A program made the position numbers and the translations under genes. A DNA stretch of 64,000 bases, from contig JANQMR010000023.1 in the NCBI GenBank assembly GCA_028279985.1, positions 1 through 64,000 of the forward strand. The letters run 5' to 3'. This DNA is from Woeseiaceae bacterium (lineage in GTDB: Bacteria > Pseudomonadota > Gammaproteobacteria > Steroidobacterales > Woeseiaceae). The notes below the pieces were generated by a model. That model was not told the origin of the DNA, did no database searches, and saw only the letters and a list, made by a program, of their open reading frames with translations. Shown here one piece after another: positions 1-10,179 of this stretch; within the stretch, counting starts at the first letter, position 1; each line of letters starts with the position of its first letter.

Positions 1-292
1 CCAGCATACGCAGCGGGAGATTATGATCGACGCGGACGGTCTTGAGATCGATACGCGCCGCGTCCGCGAACAAGACCAGCACCAGTGTCAGCTCGGCGAC
101 GACGTGCAAGAATCCGTGCGAGATTCCATGGCCCATACCGAGATCGGCGATTCCGAAACCGCCCGGCCCGATCAGGAAACCGAAAGCGACGAACAACAAC
201 GGCGCCGTCAGTACCGTGCCTTCGAGCCTGCCGGATACCAGCGCATAGAGAATGAACGCCGCCGCAACGACGGCTATCGCCAGTAACTCCAT
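1..292 (-). CDS. Cation:proton antiporter, N-terminal part (runs off the window)
   Basis: Reading the minus strand from the ATG at 292 gives about 97 open codons to the window edge, beginning MELLAIAVVAAAFILYALVS and continuing through hydrophobic segments with the motif LIGPGGFGIADLG. This matches the N-terminus of CPA-type sodium/potassium:proton antiporters, inner-membrane proteins exchanging monovalent cations for protons. At least two membrane spans and the start of a third are visible; the ion-binding residues lie outside the window. The gene points leftward like ald and is separated from it by about 170 bp. Family assignment is by pattern recognition; the cation specificity cannot be judged. 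Confidence 0.75.
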   Translation of the reverse strand, partial: MELLAIAVVAAAFILYALVSGRLEGTVLTAPLLFVAFGFLIGPGGFGIADLGMGHGISHGFLHVVAELTLVLVLFADAARIDLKTVRVDHNLPLRML

Positions 293-460
293 GCCCGATC
301 CTTTCCCCCGTCCGCCCCGTATCGAATACTGTAGACCCCGGCGGGCAAGTTTTAATTACCCACGGGGTTCCTTGTACGCCTGATGCCCTGAAATGCCAAC
401 AGTGCATGCGCGATTCGCCAGGCCCTGCCGGAACCCCGCGGAAAAGTCGATACGAACTGC

Positions 461-1582
461 CTATGCCGCCTTGATGGCATCCTCGGCGGACAGGTACCGA
501 TAATCGAGATCCCGCGCCACCGCCTCATGATTGATCCGGCCGGCGTGCACGTTCAGGCCGTTTGCCAGGTGCGGGTCGCGCGCCATCGCTTCGCGCCAGC
601 CGTGGTTGGCGAGATCCTTGACGAAAGGCAAGGTGGCATTGGTCAGCGCAAAGGTGCTGGTGCGCGGCACCGCGCCCGGCATGTTGGTGACGCAATAGTG
701 CACGACCTCGTCCACGGCGTAGGTCGGCTCGGCATGGGTCGTGGCCCGGCTGGTCTCGAAGCAGCCGCCCTGGTCGATCGAGATGTCGACGATGACCGAG
801 CCCGGACGCATGTCGCGGATGTGATCGGCCGACACCAGCTTGGGCGCCGCGGCGCCGGCAATCAGCACGGCGCCGATGACCAGGTCCGCGTCTTCGGTCA
901 GCTCGTCGATCGCCTGTTTGGTCGAATACACGGTGTGTATGCGCCCGCCCCAGATATCGTCGATTTCACGAAGTCTCGGTAGCGAACGGTCGAGGATCGA
1001 TACCTCGGCACCGAGACCGATCGCCATGTCGGCAGCGTTGGTGCCCGACACGCCGCCGCCGATGATCACGACCTTGGCCGGCAACACGCCGGGCACGCCG
1101 CCCAAGAGCACGCCGCGGCCGCCGTTGGCTTTCTGCAGGTGATAGGCGCCCGCCTGGATCGACAGCCGGCCGGCCACTTCCGACATCGGCGTCAAAAGCG
1201 GCAGGGTGCCGTCATCGGCGGTCACGGTCTCGTAGGCGACCGCCGTGCAGCCCGAATCGACCAGGGCCTTTGCCTGTACCGGATCGGGCGCCAGGTGCAG
1301 ATACGTGAACAAGACCTGGTTCTCGCGCAGGCGGGCGCACTCGACCGGCTGCGGTTCCTTGACCTTGACGATCATGTCGGCCGCCGCGAACACGTCGGCG
1401 GCGGTCGGCAACACGGTGGCGCCGGCTTTTTCGTAGTCGGCGTCGTGCATGCCGATACCGAGCCCGGCACCGGTCTCGACGACCACCTCGTGCCCGTCGT
1501 GCACCAGCTCGCGCACGCCGGCGGGCGTCATGCCGACCCGAAACTCGAGCGTCTTGATTTCCTTCGGTACTCCGACTTTCAT
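461..1582 (-). CDS. ald: Alanine dehydrogenase
   Basis: NAD-dependent oxidative deamination of L-alanine to pyruvate and ammonium, a soluble cytoplasmic enzyme. The protein is 373 aa from the ATG at 1582, the usual family length. It opens with [10 protein letters not shown] and the alanine dehydrogenase/transhydrogenase signature around RVGMTPAGV, and carries the nucleotide-binding loop [15 protein letters not shown] near residues 170-185. A longer reading from 1642 is possible but adds 20 residues unlike the family; the ATG at 1582 has a GAGGGGG ribosome site just upstream. The gene is divergent from an Lrp/AsnC regulator, a common arrangement for regulation by alanine or a related amino acid. 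No catalytic residue appears missing. Confidence 0.95.
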   Translation of the reverse strand: MKVGVPKEIKTLEFRVGMTPAGVRELVHDGHEVVVETGAGLGIGMHDADYEKAGATVLPTAADVFAAADMIVKVKEPQPVECARLRENQVLFTYLHLAPDPVQAKALVDSGCTAVAYETVTADDGTLPLLTPMSEVAGRLSIQAGAYHLQKANGGRGVLLGGVPGVLPAKVVIIGGGVSGTNAADMAIGLGAEVSILDRSLPRLREIDDIWGGRIHTVYSTKQAIDELTEDADLVIGAVLIAGAAAPKLVSADHIRDMRPGSVIVDISIDQGGCFETSRATTHAEPTYAVDEVVHYCVTNMPGAVPRTSTFALTNATLPFVKDLANHGWREAMARDPHLANGLNVHAGRINHEAVARDLDYRYLSAEDAIKAA

Positions 1583-1722
1583 GCCTACCCCCTCGTTGTC
1601 AGTCGTGTTTCCGGTAACAGGATAACGTCGAGTTCGTAACATAGGCTTGCATTTCGTACGACAGGAAACGGTATTTGTGGCAGAATTCTTCTATATATCT
1701 CAGGATAACGCAATTTTCTGTC
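1583..1722. promoter_or_regulatory. Divergent ald / Lrp-AsnC control region
   Basis: This 140-bp gap separates the two divergent start codons and must hold both promoters. A direct repeat CAGGATAACG occurs at 1618-1627 and 1701-1710 (83 bp apart, about eight helical turns), and the centre is AT-rich (TTCTATATATCT near 1688-1699). Spaced repeats of this kind suit an Lrp-type octamer, but the operator assignment is inference. Confidence 0.4.
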
Positions 1723-2184
1723 ATGGATCTCGACCGTTACGACAAGGCGATTCTCAAGGCCCTGCAGCGCGATGGCCGCATCAGCAACGTCCAGCTCGCC
1801 GCCGCCGTCAGCCTTTCCGAATCGGCCTGCCTGCGCCGCGTCCGCGCGCTGGAGGAAAGCGGCCTGATCGACCGTTACGTCGCCCTGCTGAGCCAGGCCC
1901 GATCCGGCTTGTCGGTCGACGTTTTCGTCCACATCGGCCTGCATCGCGAGGAGAACCGCGAGCTTCAGGCCTTCGAGGACGCGGTGCAGAACATACCCGA
2001 GGTCATGGAGTGTTACCTGATGACCGGTGAGTTCGATTACCTGCTGCGGGTCGTCGTCGCCGACATGGCCGACTACGAGCGCCTGCACAAGGGCGCCCTG
2101 ACCCGCCTGCCGGGCGTCGCTCGCGTGAACTCCAGCGTCGCGATCCGTACCGTGCGAAAAAAGACGGAGTTGCCTTTGCGATAG
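1723..2184 (+). CDS. Lrp/AsnC family transcriptional regulator
   Basis: 153 aa. Residues about 1-60 form the AsnC-type winged helix-turn-helix (DRYDKAILKALQRDGRIS, then SESACLRRVRALEESGLI). Residues about 65-145 form the RAM/ligand-binding domain, with the conserved run VMECYLMTGEFDYLLRVV. Family members form octamers that bind amino acids and control amino-acid catabolism or transport. The divergent ald suggests control of alanine degradation (inference). The start is the ATG at 1723; a GTG at 1675 would add 16 residues with no family counterpart. Confidence 0.92.
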   Translation: MDLDRYDKAILKALQRDGRISNVQLAAAVSLSESACLRRVRALEESGLIDRYVALLSQARSGLSVDVFVHIGLHREENRELQAFEDAVQNIPEVMECYLMTGEFDYLLRVVVADMADYERLHKGALTRLPGVARVNSSVAIRTVRKKTELPLR

Positions 2185-2328
2185 CGATGCAACAACGATG
2201 CGATAACGGTCCTGTGCGGATTCCGGACCGGCGCGCGAAAAACGTTGCAACCGGAACCGAGGTGGTGAGCGGCCGCCATTTAGGTTACGGTGTCCGTCTC
2301 CCCGAGCGAATTCCACAAGAAGGCTCCG

Positions 2329-3594
<1,266 letters not shown>

Positions 3595-3597
3595 GCG

Positions 3598-4551
3598 GTG
3601 CTTCATCAACTCAAATACCAGATCGAAAACGAAGACGAGCTCGACGAAATCGTCGCCGGCTTGCTGAAGCCCGAGAAGACGATCTCGCCCAAGTACTTCT
3701 ACGACGAACGCGGCTCCAGGCTGTTCGAAAAGATCACCGCCTTGCCGGAGTATTATCCGACCGAAACCGAACTCGGCATCATGCGCGACAGCATCGACGA
3801 GATCGTCGCACTGGTCGGCGAACAGGCCAGCCTGATCGAGTTCGGCAGCGGTTCCAGCCTGAAGACCCGGATACTGCTCGAACATCTCGACAAACTGGCA
3901 GCCTACGTGCCGGTAGACATTTCCGAAGAACAACTGCTGGCGTCCGCAACGGAGCTACGCGCCGATTTCCCAAACCTCGAGGTACTGCCGGTACTCGCCG
4001 ATTTCACCCGGCCTTTCGACCTGCCGTCGCCCACGGTCATGCCGCTCAAGAACCTCGTCTACTTCCCGGGCTCGACGATCGGCAACTTCACCAACGAGGC
4101 CGCGCTGTCGCTGCTCCAAGTCATGCACCAGGAGGCCGGCGCCGGCGGCGCCCTGCTGATCGGCGTGGACCTGCAGAAAGACCCGAAAATCATCGAACGC
4201 GCCTACAACGACAGCGCCGGCGTCACGGCCGAGTTCAACCTGAACATGTTGCGCCACATCAACCGCGAATACGGCGCCGACTTCGACCTGAAGCACTATT
4301 CACACAGCGCCGAATACAACGAAGACGAAGGCCGGATCGAACTCAGGTTGATCGCCGACACCAAGCAACTGATCAACATCGGCAACGAACGAATCCACAT
4401 CGGCAAGAACGAAGGAATACTCACCGAGTATTCACACAAATACACACTGGAAAGTTTTGCCGAGATGGCCGGCAAAGCCGGTTTCGAGGTCAAACGCGTC
4501 TGGGTGGATCAAGAAAGACTCTTCAGTGTCCAGTACCTGGAGCGATCGTAA
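3598..4551 (+). CDS. egtD: L-histidine N-alpha-methyltransferase EgtD
   Basis: SAM-dependent enzyme that trimethylates histidine to hercynine, the first step of ergothioneine synthesis. 317 aa, the normal length. Visible family motifs are ISPKYFYDERGSRLFEKI near the N-terminus, the SAM-binding stretch LIEFGSGSSLKTRILL, and YFPGSTIGNF. The start is a GTG at 3598, 3 nt after the egtB stop, so the two are almost certainly co-transcribed and translationally coupled. The substrate follows from family membership and pairing with egtB. Confidence 0.95.
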   Translation: MLHQLKYQIENEDELDEIVAGLLKPEKTISPKYFYDERGSRLFEKITALPEYYPTETELGIMRDSIDEIVALVGEQASLIEFGSGSSLKTRILLEHLDKLAAYVPVDISEEQLLASATELRADFPNLEVLPVLADFTRPFDLPSPTVMPLKNLVYFPGSTIGNFTNEAALSLLQVMHQEAGAGGALLIGVDLQKDPKIIERAYNDSAGVTAEFNLNMLRHINREYGADFDLKHYSHSAEYNEDEGRIELRLIADTKQLINIGNERIHIGKNEGILTEYSHKYTLESFAEMAGKAGFEVKRVWVDQERLFSVQYLERS

Positions 4552-4583
4552 GAACTACCGCACCAGACTCTCGCGTAACAACC

Positions 4584-4632
4584 CACCGAGTACCCCATAC
4601 CGAGTGCCAATGAGCCGAGTCTCAATGAGCGA
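4584..4632. repeat. Degenerate 14-15 bp tandem repeat downstream of egtD
   Basis: Four imperfect units built around CCGAGT / GAGCGA with CCAATGAG or CTCAATGAG between them lie about 30 bp after the egtD stop. The remainder of the egtD-yggX gap holds the hairpin at 4736-4808 and nothing else I recognise. Confidence 0.4.
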
Positions 4633-4735
4633 TGTATCCGGAATTATTCCACCAAGCGAGTTTCCCCGTTCGAGCGCTCCCGAGAACCACGACGCCAAAC
4701 ACTCCCGCAAGAACCACCGCACGCAACGCTAACGA

Positions 4736-4808
4736 GGGGCGGGTCCGGGGATGTCTCACCGAGCGAGTTTTCCTGTCTGAGCGAATGAGACATCCCCGGA
4801 CCCGCCCC
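4736..4808. repeat. Long hairpin element, family 1, copy A
   Basis: Perfect 23-bp inverted arms (4736-4758 and 4786-4808) around a 27-nt loop containing GAGCGAGTTTTCCTGT. Two further copies (13416-13496 and 61315-61382) keep the loop core but have different, internally complementary arms. It lies between the convergent egtD and yggX genes, so it could terminate transcription from both sides, but it lacks a T-run. Confidence 0.85.
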
Positions 4809-4849
4809 GGTTCAACTCAATAGATTAGCGACTCAACCAAACACATCAA

Positions 4850-5119
4850 TCAAGAAGGCGGCACAAACTCCTTAGGCGCCGCCGACCCCTCACCAAAAAA
4901 GAACTGCTCCATCTCAGTCTCAAGCCTCTTCCGATGCTCAGGCTCAATCGGCGTCAAGCGATATTCGTTGATCAACATCGTCTGGTGCGCAAGCCACTGC
5001 TGCCAGGCCTGCTTGGACACATTGTCGTAAATGCGCTGCCCGAGCTCACCCGGATAAGGCGCAAAATCCAGCCCCTCGGCTTCCTCTTTCAAGAGCACGC
5101 AGTCAACCGTTCTTGCCAT
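4850..5119 (-). CDS. yggX: Fe(II)-trafficking protein YggX
   Basis: 89-aa YggX-family protein with the conserved start [19 protein letters not shown] (Cys7) and the typical ENVSKQAW-like segment [20 protein letters not shown]. The family is small and soluble and is linked to protection of Fe-S clusters and labile iron from oxidative damage. It overlaps the 3' end of mutY by 17 nt, the conserved mutY-yggX order of gammaproteobacteria; MutY itself carries a 4Fe-4S cluster. Confidence 0.95.
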   Translation of the reverse strand: MARTVDCVLLKEEAEGLDFAPYPGELGQRIYDNVSKQAWQQWLAHQTMLINEYRLTPIEPEHRKRLETEMEQFFFGEGSAAPKEFVPPS

Positions 5120-6185
5120 GTGTCGAATCCCGAAGTGTCGTCATCAGTTTGTTGACCGGCGCCGCAATACCGCCCGGAGGCTCCGCATCCAGCGGATACC
5201 AGGTTGCGCCGTCGCCATCGGCGACTTTACGCGACACGCCGTCCAGGCGCACGACAACCGGCGATATGTCCAGGTCGAAATGGGTAAAACTGTGCCTGAG
5301 CGGCGCCCAGCTTTCGATGTCGCGCGCGGTTCTTCGGAGCACGTCGAGACACCAGTCCTCGACGTCCCCGCTCACTTCCGGGAAGCTCCACAAGCCGCCC
5401 CAGATGCCCGACTCCGGCCTGCGTTCCAGGTACACCCGCTCCCCGGCCACGGCCAACACCATGACCGTGTTTCTCAACGGTTTCTCGCGCCGCGGTTTCT
5501 TGCCGGGAAAACGCTCGGGCGTGCCGAGCTCACGGGCATTGCAGTCCTCACTGACCGGACACAATGCACAGGCAGGCCGGGTGCGCGTGCAGACCATCGC
5601 GCCGAGGTCCATGATCGCCTGGGTATAGTCGCCGACCCGCCGATCCGGGGTATGCCGCTCGGCGATGTCCCACAATGCCCTGGCCACGCCCGTTCTGCCC
5701 GGCCAGCCCTCGATCGCCTCGTGCCGGGCCAGTACGCGTTTGACGTTGCCGTCCAGAATCGCGCGGCGCTCGCCGAAAGCCAGCGCGAGAATCGCGCCGG
5801 CCGTCGAAGGCCCGATGCCGGGCAGTGCCCGGACGGCCTCGAAGTCGCGCGGAAACCTGCCGTCATGTTCGTCGCGCACGATCCGCGCCGCGCGGTGCAG
5901 GTTTCGGGCGCGCGCGTAATAGCCCAGACCCGACCAGTGTTCGAGCACGGTGTCCGAAGCTGCGTCGGCCAGCGAGACCGCGTCCGGAAATCGCTCGACG
6001 AAACGCCGGTAGTAGGGAATCACGGTTTTGACCTGAGTCTGCTGCAGCATGATCTCCGAGACCCAGACACGGTAGGCGTCGGGCGAACGCCGCCCGGGCG
6101 AGCGCTGTTGCCAGGGCAGGTCCTTGCGGCCGTGGCGGTCGAACCAGGCCAGCAGGCGGGTGGCGAAGCGGTTTTCCGTCGACAC
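5103..6185 (-). CDS. mutY: A/G-specific adenine glycosylase MutY
   Basis: Base-excision repair glycosylase that removes adenine mispaired with 8-oxoguanine. 360 aa, normal size. Seen: catalytic Glu44 in [10 protein letters not shown], the helix-hairpin-helix [14 protein letters not shown], catalytic Asp145 in [12 protein letters not shown], four cluster cysteines C199/C206/C209/C215 (C-X6-C-X2-C-X5-C), and a C-terminal NUDIX-like 8-oxoG recognition domain ([24 protein letters not shown]). It overlaps the upstream START-domain gene at 6185 and yggX downstream, so it is part of one minus-strand transcription unit. Confidence 0.97.
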   Translation of the reverse strand: MSTENRFATRLLAWFDRHGRKDLPWQQRSPGRRSPDAYRVWVSEIMLQQTQVKTVIPYYRRFVERFPDAVSLADAASDTVLEHWSGLGYYARARNLHRAARIVRDEHDGRFPRDFEAVRALPGIGPSTAGAILALAFGERRAILDGNVKRVLARHEAIEGWPGRTGVARALWDIAERHTPDRRVGDYTQAIMDLGAMVCTRTRPACALCPVSEDCNARELGTPERFPGKKPRREKPLRNTVMVLAVAGERVYLERRPESGIWGGLWSFPEVSGDVEDWCLDVLRRTARDIESWAPLRHSFTHFDLDISPVVVRLDGVSRKVADGDGATWYPLDAEPPGGIAAPVNKLMTTLRDSTHGKNG

Positions 6186-6784
6186 TACCCGCCGTCCGCG
6201 TGCCGCGATCGCGCCACGGCTTCGATACGTTCCAGCGCATCGCCGCCGCTTTTTTTCAGTTTGCGTTTCAGCGTATACGGGCCAATCACGGGCGGAACCC
6301 AGAACTTGGGTTTGAACACCAGGTCGTAGACGACGACCGTGCCGCCGGCCTCGCTGCGAAAACGCCAGCGTTCTTCACTGACATGAAAGTCGCTGCGGTT
6401 CGGATCCGCGGTGGCGACGATGTACTCGTAGGGTTTGTGGGTCACCGTGCCGAAGCGTTCGAAAGACCGGCAAAAAAACCATACACAACCGCGCATGCGG
6501 CTGTAGAAACCCGGCCGGCCGCCCTCGCCGGCTTCGATGTTGCGCGACTCGACGATGACACTCGAAAACTCGGTGGACAGATCCCAGTCGAGCAGCGTTT
6601 CGTAAAGCTCGACCAGCCCGGCATCGAACCAGGTCTCGGAGCGCAGCACGTACGTGCCGTCCACGATGTCGACGCGAAGGTCGCGCAGGCTTGCCGCCGT
6701 TGCCGGCAGCGACGTCGACAGAATCGTCAATAGCATCGTCAATAGAGTCGTCGACAAAATCGGCGCGCCAAGGGCCAACCTCAT
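6185..6784 (-). CDS. Secreted or periplasmic SRPBCC/START-like protein
   Basis: 199 aa. A hydrophobic N-terminal signal (residues about 4-30, ending near LPATAA) precedes a domain resembling the START/polyketide-cyclase lipid-binding fold (ETWFDAGLVELYETLLDW; SEERWRFRSEAGGTVVVYDL). No catalytic motif is recognisable, and the ligand is unknown. The gene lies between asmA-like (4-nt overlap) and mutY (1-nt overlap). An envelope lipid-handling role alongside AsmA is possible but is inference. The signal peptide is encoded by a 12-bp tandem repeat. Confidence 0.7.
   Translation of the reverse strand: MRLALGAPILSTTLLTMLLTILSTSLPATAASLRDLRVDIVDGTYVLRSETWFDAGLVELYETLLDWDLSTEFSSVIVESRNIEAGEGGRPGFYSRMRGCVWFFCRSFERFGTVTHKPYEYIVATADPNRSDFHVSEERWRFRSEAGGTVVVYDLVFKPKFWVPPVIGPYTLKRKLKKSGGDALERIEAVARSRHADGG
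6714..6761. repeat. Four 12-bp tandem units inside a signal-peptide coding region
   Basis: Units at 6714, 6726, 6738 and 6750 (GTCGACAGAATC, GTCAATAGCATC, GTCAATAGAGTC, GTCGACAAAATC). Because 12 is a multiple of 3, they encode a four-residue repeat ILST-TLLT-MLLT-ILST that forms the hydrophobic core of the signal sequence. Confidence 0.85.
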
Positions 6785-8562
6785 CGCCTGAGCAGGTCCT
6801 TCAACAGGTCGCGAGCGGCATCTTCGGGGTCCTGTTCTCCATCGGCGTCCGGCTCGCCTTCGCCACCGCCCAAAAGCTCGTCGATCAGTCGATCCCTGGC
6901 CCGGTCGAGCTCCCGTTCGGCGCGCTCGCGAACCAGTGCATCGAAGTCGAGACTGACGCCGGGAGCGGCCAGCGGCCCGTCGATACGAAAGGGGACAACG
7001 GCTTCGGTGTATTCGTCGAGCTCATCGCCGGTGGCGTCGATGAATTCCGGGCGCTCGAGCACGCGTCCCCGCAGGGAATAATCGATCGTCGCCTCGACGA
7101 AATCGACGCTGCCCTCGCCGGTGATCTGCATGTAGGGCAGCTCGGCGAACAGATCGTCGCCCGTCATGACGCCGTCCTTGACGATCCCGCCGGCGCGCAG
7201 CGACGTGAACTCGGTCCTGGCCGGCGTGCGTGCCGCAGGCGCCGGCTCGCCGCGAAACAAGGCGCGGGCGCTGCGAATCTCGTGCCAGATGTCGGTCCCC
7301 TGCCAGGCGCCGTCCGAGAGCTCGAACCGCATGCTGCCGTCGAGGTCGCGGCGTATCGCGTCTACGTCCTCGCCGCGGCCTGCGAGGTTGAAATTACCGT
7401 CGATCCGGCCGGTAACGTTGTCGCGCCCGAACAAGGCCTGGGCCAGCGGTGTCAGGCTCACGCCGGAAATGCTCTCGTCTACCGACAGGGCCGGCACGTC
7501 GCCGGATGCATCGATACTGATGTCGCCCCGGTAACCGCCATCGTAGAAATCGGCCGCGATCGGATGGATCCTCAACCGGTCGTCGGCAACATCGGCAACG
7601 ACCTCGATGTTGTCGAACTCCAGGCGACCGAACAGGGCCTTGGCAAGGGTAAAACTGGCCCGGACATCGAGCTGCCGAATCAGTTCGACCGGGAGTTCGA
7701 CCGGGTCGTCCATTGCCTCGCCCGTCTCTTCGACTTCGCTTGCCGGCGTCATGTAACGCGTGATGTCGATGCGGTCGCCGACGAGCTCGGCCTCGATCCG
7801 GCGTTCCGGATCGAACGGCAACGAGAGCCGCCCGGTGAAAGTACTGTCGTCGAGCCTGAGCGTCAGATCGCCGATTTCGATACCGGCATCGGGATCGAAA
7901 TCGACGCTCAAATCGAGTTCGACAATACCGCGGATGCCCTGGGGCTCGAGACCGAAGGACAAGCCGCCGGACAAGGCCACCGGTTCGCCGAAGACCACCC
8001 GGCCGGAACGCAGGTCGAGATCGGTGATCGAGTAACGTGAACCCGCCTGCGCGTCGGTGTAGGTGATCGCGGCATCCGTGATTTCCACGCTCGCGACGTC
8101 GAGTGCCGCGGTGGAACCGGCTTCCTGTTGCGGTGCCGTTTCGACGGGCCCGGCCGTGGCGGTCAGGTCTTCCCAGTTCGTGCGGCCGTTCTCGTCGACC
8201 GCGAGATTGACCCTGAGCGAGTCGATGGCGGCCGTGCCGACCGCGATCTCGCGGCCGAGCAACAGCGGCAAAACGCGGACGCTGAAACGAACGCTATCGA
8301 AGCTTGCAAAAGGCTCGTCGCCGAAACCGGGCGCATTACCCAATTCGACCCGCTGCATGCCGATCGCGAACCACGGCAAGATCGACAGGTCGATGTCGCC
8401 CTCGATCATCAGTTGGCGGCCGGTCGCCTGTTCGACGCCGGCCTCGATCTCCTCGCGAAAATCGTTGGCATCGAACAACAGAACGAACAGTATCGCCGCA
8501 GCGATCAGCACCGCGGCCAGGGCGGCCACGGCGATGCCGGCAAACTTCAGGATTCGGCCCAC
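6781..8562 (-). CDS. AsmA family envelope protein
   Basis: 593 aa from the GTG at 8562, which has GGGAGAAG at good spacing; a TTG at 8598 would add 12 residues with no obvious site. An N-terminal membrane anchor (residues about 5-30) is followed by the AsmA signature DFREEIEAGVEQATGRQL and long beta-rich periplasmic repeats, with the AsmA C-terminal segment MTGDDLFAELPYMQITGEG near the end. AsmA proteins are anchored in the inner membrane and belong to the large bridge-like lipid transfer group, with effects on outer-membrane assembly. The exact substrate is unknown. The C-terminus is rich in Glu, Asp and Arg. It is followed by the START-domain gene with a 4-nt overlap. Confidence 0.88.
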   Translation of the reverse strand: MGRILKFAGIAVAALAAVLIAAAILFVLLFDANDFREEIEAGVEQATGRQLMIEGDIDLSILPWFAIGMQRVELGNAPGFGDEPFASFDSVRFSVRVLPLLLGREIAVGTAAIDSLRVNLAVDENGRTNWEDLTATAGPVETAPQQEAGSTAALDVASVEITDAAITYTDAQAGSRYSITDLDLRSGRVVFGEPVALSGGLSFGLEPQGIRGIVELDLSVDFDPDAGIEIGDLTLRLDDSTFTGRLSLPFDPERRIEAELVGDRIDITRYMTPASEVEETGEAMDDPVELPVELIRQLDVRASFTLAKALFGRLEFDNIEVVADVADDRLRIHPIAADFYDGGYRGDISIDASGDVPALSVDESISGVSLTPLAQALFGRDNVTGRIDGNFNLAGRGEDVDAIRRDLDGSMRFELSDGAWQGTDIWHEIRSARALFRGEPAPAARTPARTEFTSLRAGGIVKDGVMTGDDLFAELPYMQITGEGSVDFVEATIDYSLRGRVLERPEFIDATGDELDEYTEAVVPFRIDGPLAAPGVSLDFDALVRERAERELDRARDRLIDELLGGGEGEPDADGEQDPEDAARDLLKDLLRR

Positions 8563-8646
8563 AGGTCTTCTCCCGTCAGGGGCCGGATAGCGTATCAAAT
8601 CATGGTTGACGATTTGCGTTGATCAGAAAACCTTGGTCTTTGTGGG

Positions 8647-9534
8647 TTACTTGCAGAATCGTACGCCGCCGTTGAGCGTTGCCAGTGAGACGCGGCCGTT
8701 GCCGCCGCCCTCGGTGAAGGAGAGCTCCCAGCCCGGTGCGTAGCGGCTGGTGCGCTCCGGTTTCGGGCCGAAACAGTTGTCGATCTTGCCGTTGAAGGTC
8801 TCGACGTCGAAGTCGGCCGACACGTCGCCCTCGAAGCCGATGTCGATGCCGCCGTTGACCGTTTCGGCGCTCAACCTGCCGCCCCGCCGCAGTTCGGCGC
8901 GTAAGGTAATGTCGCCGTTGACCGTTTCCATTTCGATGCGATCGAAAGAGCCGTCGACGACGGCCAAGTCGCCGCTGACGGTTTCGGCCTCGACGGCGCC
9001 GGTCAGCTTGCCGATCGAGATATCGCCGGATACCGATGCGAGCTCGGCATCCACGTCGCTGCCGTCTCCGGTCACGCCGATGTCGCCCGAGACCGACTCG
9101 ATTTCGATGCTTTCTTTATAAGCCTCAGTCTCGATGTCGCCGCTGACGGCCTGCAACTCCTGCTCGCCGCGCACGCCGGAGATATCGATGTCGGCGCTGA
9201 CCGTGGCCACTTCCAGGGAACTTTTCTTCGGCACCTTGATGGCCAGGTCGGCGGACAGGTCCTTGCGCCCGCTCGACCGCTTGGGCACCTTGACGCGGAT
9301 GTTGACCTCGTCGCCGTCACGTTCGAAGACCAACTCCTCGACGTCGTCGCCTAGCGAACCGGTCACCTCCACGGCGTTGCGCGACCAGCCTTCGATCTCG
9401 ACCGATCCCGCCATGTTGAAAACCGTCACCTCGCCGTCCGGGTCCGCGGTCAGTCTCTGGTCGATGTCCTCGGCCGTTGCGCCCGTCGCAAGCAAGAGGC
9501 CTGGGAGCGTCAGCATCCATATTCGCTTGTTCAT
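8647..9534 (-). CDS. DUF4097 beta-strand-repeat protein, secreted
   Basis: 295 aa from the ATG at 9534 (GAGGAAGC lies 6 nt upstream). The N-terminus MNKRIWMLTLPGLLLATGATA is a signal peptide. The rest is a regular series of short beta repeats with the recurring pattern VSGDI (e.g. LQAVSGDIETE, IESVSGDIGV, LASVSGDISI, ETVNGDITL), typical of DUF4097 right-handed beta-helix-like proteins. Two cysteines near the C-terminus (NCFGP and RFCK) could form a disulfide. The function of DUF4097 is not established. It sits directly downstream of an ECF sigma factor and an anti-sigma-like gene, a recurrent neighbourhood that suggests an envelope-stress output. Confidence 0.85.
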   Translation of the reverse strand: MNKRIWMLTLPGLLLATGATAEDIDQRLTADPDGEVTVFNMAGSVEIEGWSRNAVEVTGSLGDDVEELVFERDGDEVNIRVKVPKRSSGRKDLSADLAIKVPKKSSLEVATVSADIDISGVRGEQELQAVSGDIETEAYKESIEIESVSGDIGVTGDGSDVDAELASVSGDISIGKLTGAVEAETVSGDLAVVDGSFDRIEMETVNGDITLRAELRRGGRLSAETVNGGIDIGFEGDVSADFDVETFNGKIDNCFGPKPERTSRYAPGWELSFTEGGGNGRVSLATLNGGVRFCK

Positions 9535-9564
9535 ATGCTTCCTCACTTCGATTCGCCGCGCCGG

Positions 9565-9594
9565 TTTACGTCAGATATCTTTACGTCAAATATC
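9565..9594. repeat. 15-bp duplication at the 3' end of the anti-sigma gene
   Basis: TTTACGTCAGATATC at 9565-9579 is followed directly by TTTACGTCAAATATC at 9580-9594 (14 of 15 identical). The second copy contains the stop codon and last residues of the gene at 9586, so the first copy is a duplicated gene end. Confidence 0.8.
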
Positions 9595-10179
9595 GTTGCG
9601 CGACATCACGTCCCGGGTCAGGCCCCGAACCTGGCGCATGACGTTGAGCTCCTCGCGATAGGTCTTGAGCAACAACTCCTGCAACAGCGCATTGTCCGGG
9701 TCCTCTTCCAGCGCGGCGTTGATCTCGGCAATGGCCGTCCGGATCAAGGCCAGGTTTTGCTCGACTTCGGCGCGGTCTTTCGCCGGCAGCCGTTCGAGCT
9801 CCTGTTCGAGATTCGACGCAACTGAACCGCGCGCGTCGCGAAAACCCGGGCCCAGGCTGTAACCATCGCCGAAAGCCACCTGATCGAACAGCAGCTCGGG
9901 TGCGACGACCGTGACCGGCCGCGTATCGTCCTTCATCATCAGATAAGTCAGCCCGGAGGAGGCGCCGACCAGCAATACGACGGCCGCGGCCTGTGCGAAC
10001 ATCGCCGGATAACGGCGTTTTTGCCGCGGCGCCCGGATTGCCGCCTCGACGCCGGGCCAGAGATCCCTGTCCGGCGCAATGTCGGTCTCGAGCCGTCGCG
10101 CAGCCTCGATCAGACGGCGATCCGTCGCCTCGTTTTGCCCGTCGTCGTCTTGCGCATTGTTGTTTCGCTCGTCATTCAT
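9586..10179 (-). CDS. Putative membrane anti-sigma factor
   Basis: 197 aa, ATG at 10179 overlapping the sigma factor stop by 4 nt. An acidic, Asn/Asp-rich N-terminal cytoplasmic part of about 58 residues (with RRLIEAARRLETDI) is followed by one membrane span at about 59-83 (PAMFAQAAAVVLLVGASSG). A periplasmic coiled-coil-like region then carries LEQELERLPAKDRAEVEQNLALIR. No HxxxCxxC zinc anti-sigma motif is present. Order and translational coupling with the sigma gene support an anti-sigma role; sequence alone does not prove it. Confidence 0.65.
   Translation of the reverse strand: MNDERNNNAQDDDGQNEATDRRLIEAARRLETDIAPDRDLWPGVEAAIRAPRQKRRYPAMFAQAAAVVLLVGASSGLTYLMMKDDTRPVTVVAPELLFDQVAFGDGYSLGPGFRDARGSVASNLEQELERLPAKDRAEVEQNLALIRTAIAEINAALEEDPDNALLQELLLKTYREELNVMRQVRGLTRDVMSRNDI

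Noticed and set aside
5118..6329. Long plus-strand open frame opposite mutY
   Set aside because: MutY on the minus strand has all catalytic residues and Fe-S cysteines; the opposite frame is Arg/Pro-rich antisense noise.
6691..8040. Long plus-strand open frame opposite asmA
   Set aside because: It mirrors the minus-strand AsmA gene in a GC-rich region; composition is shadow-like and no domain is recognisable.
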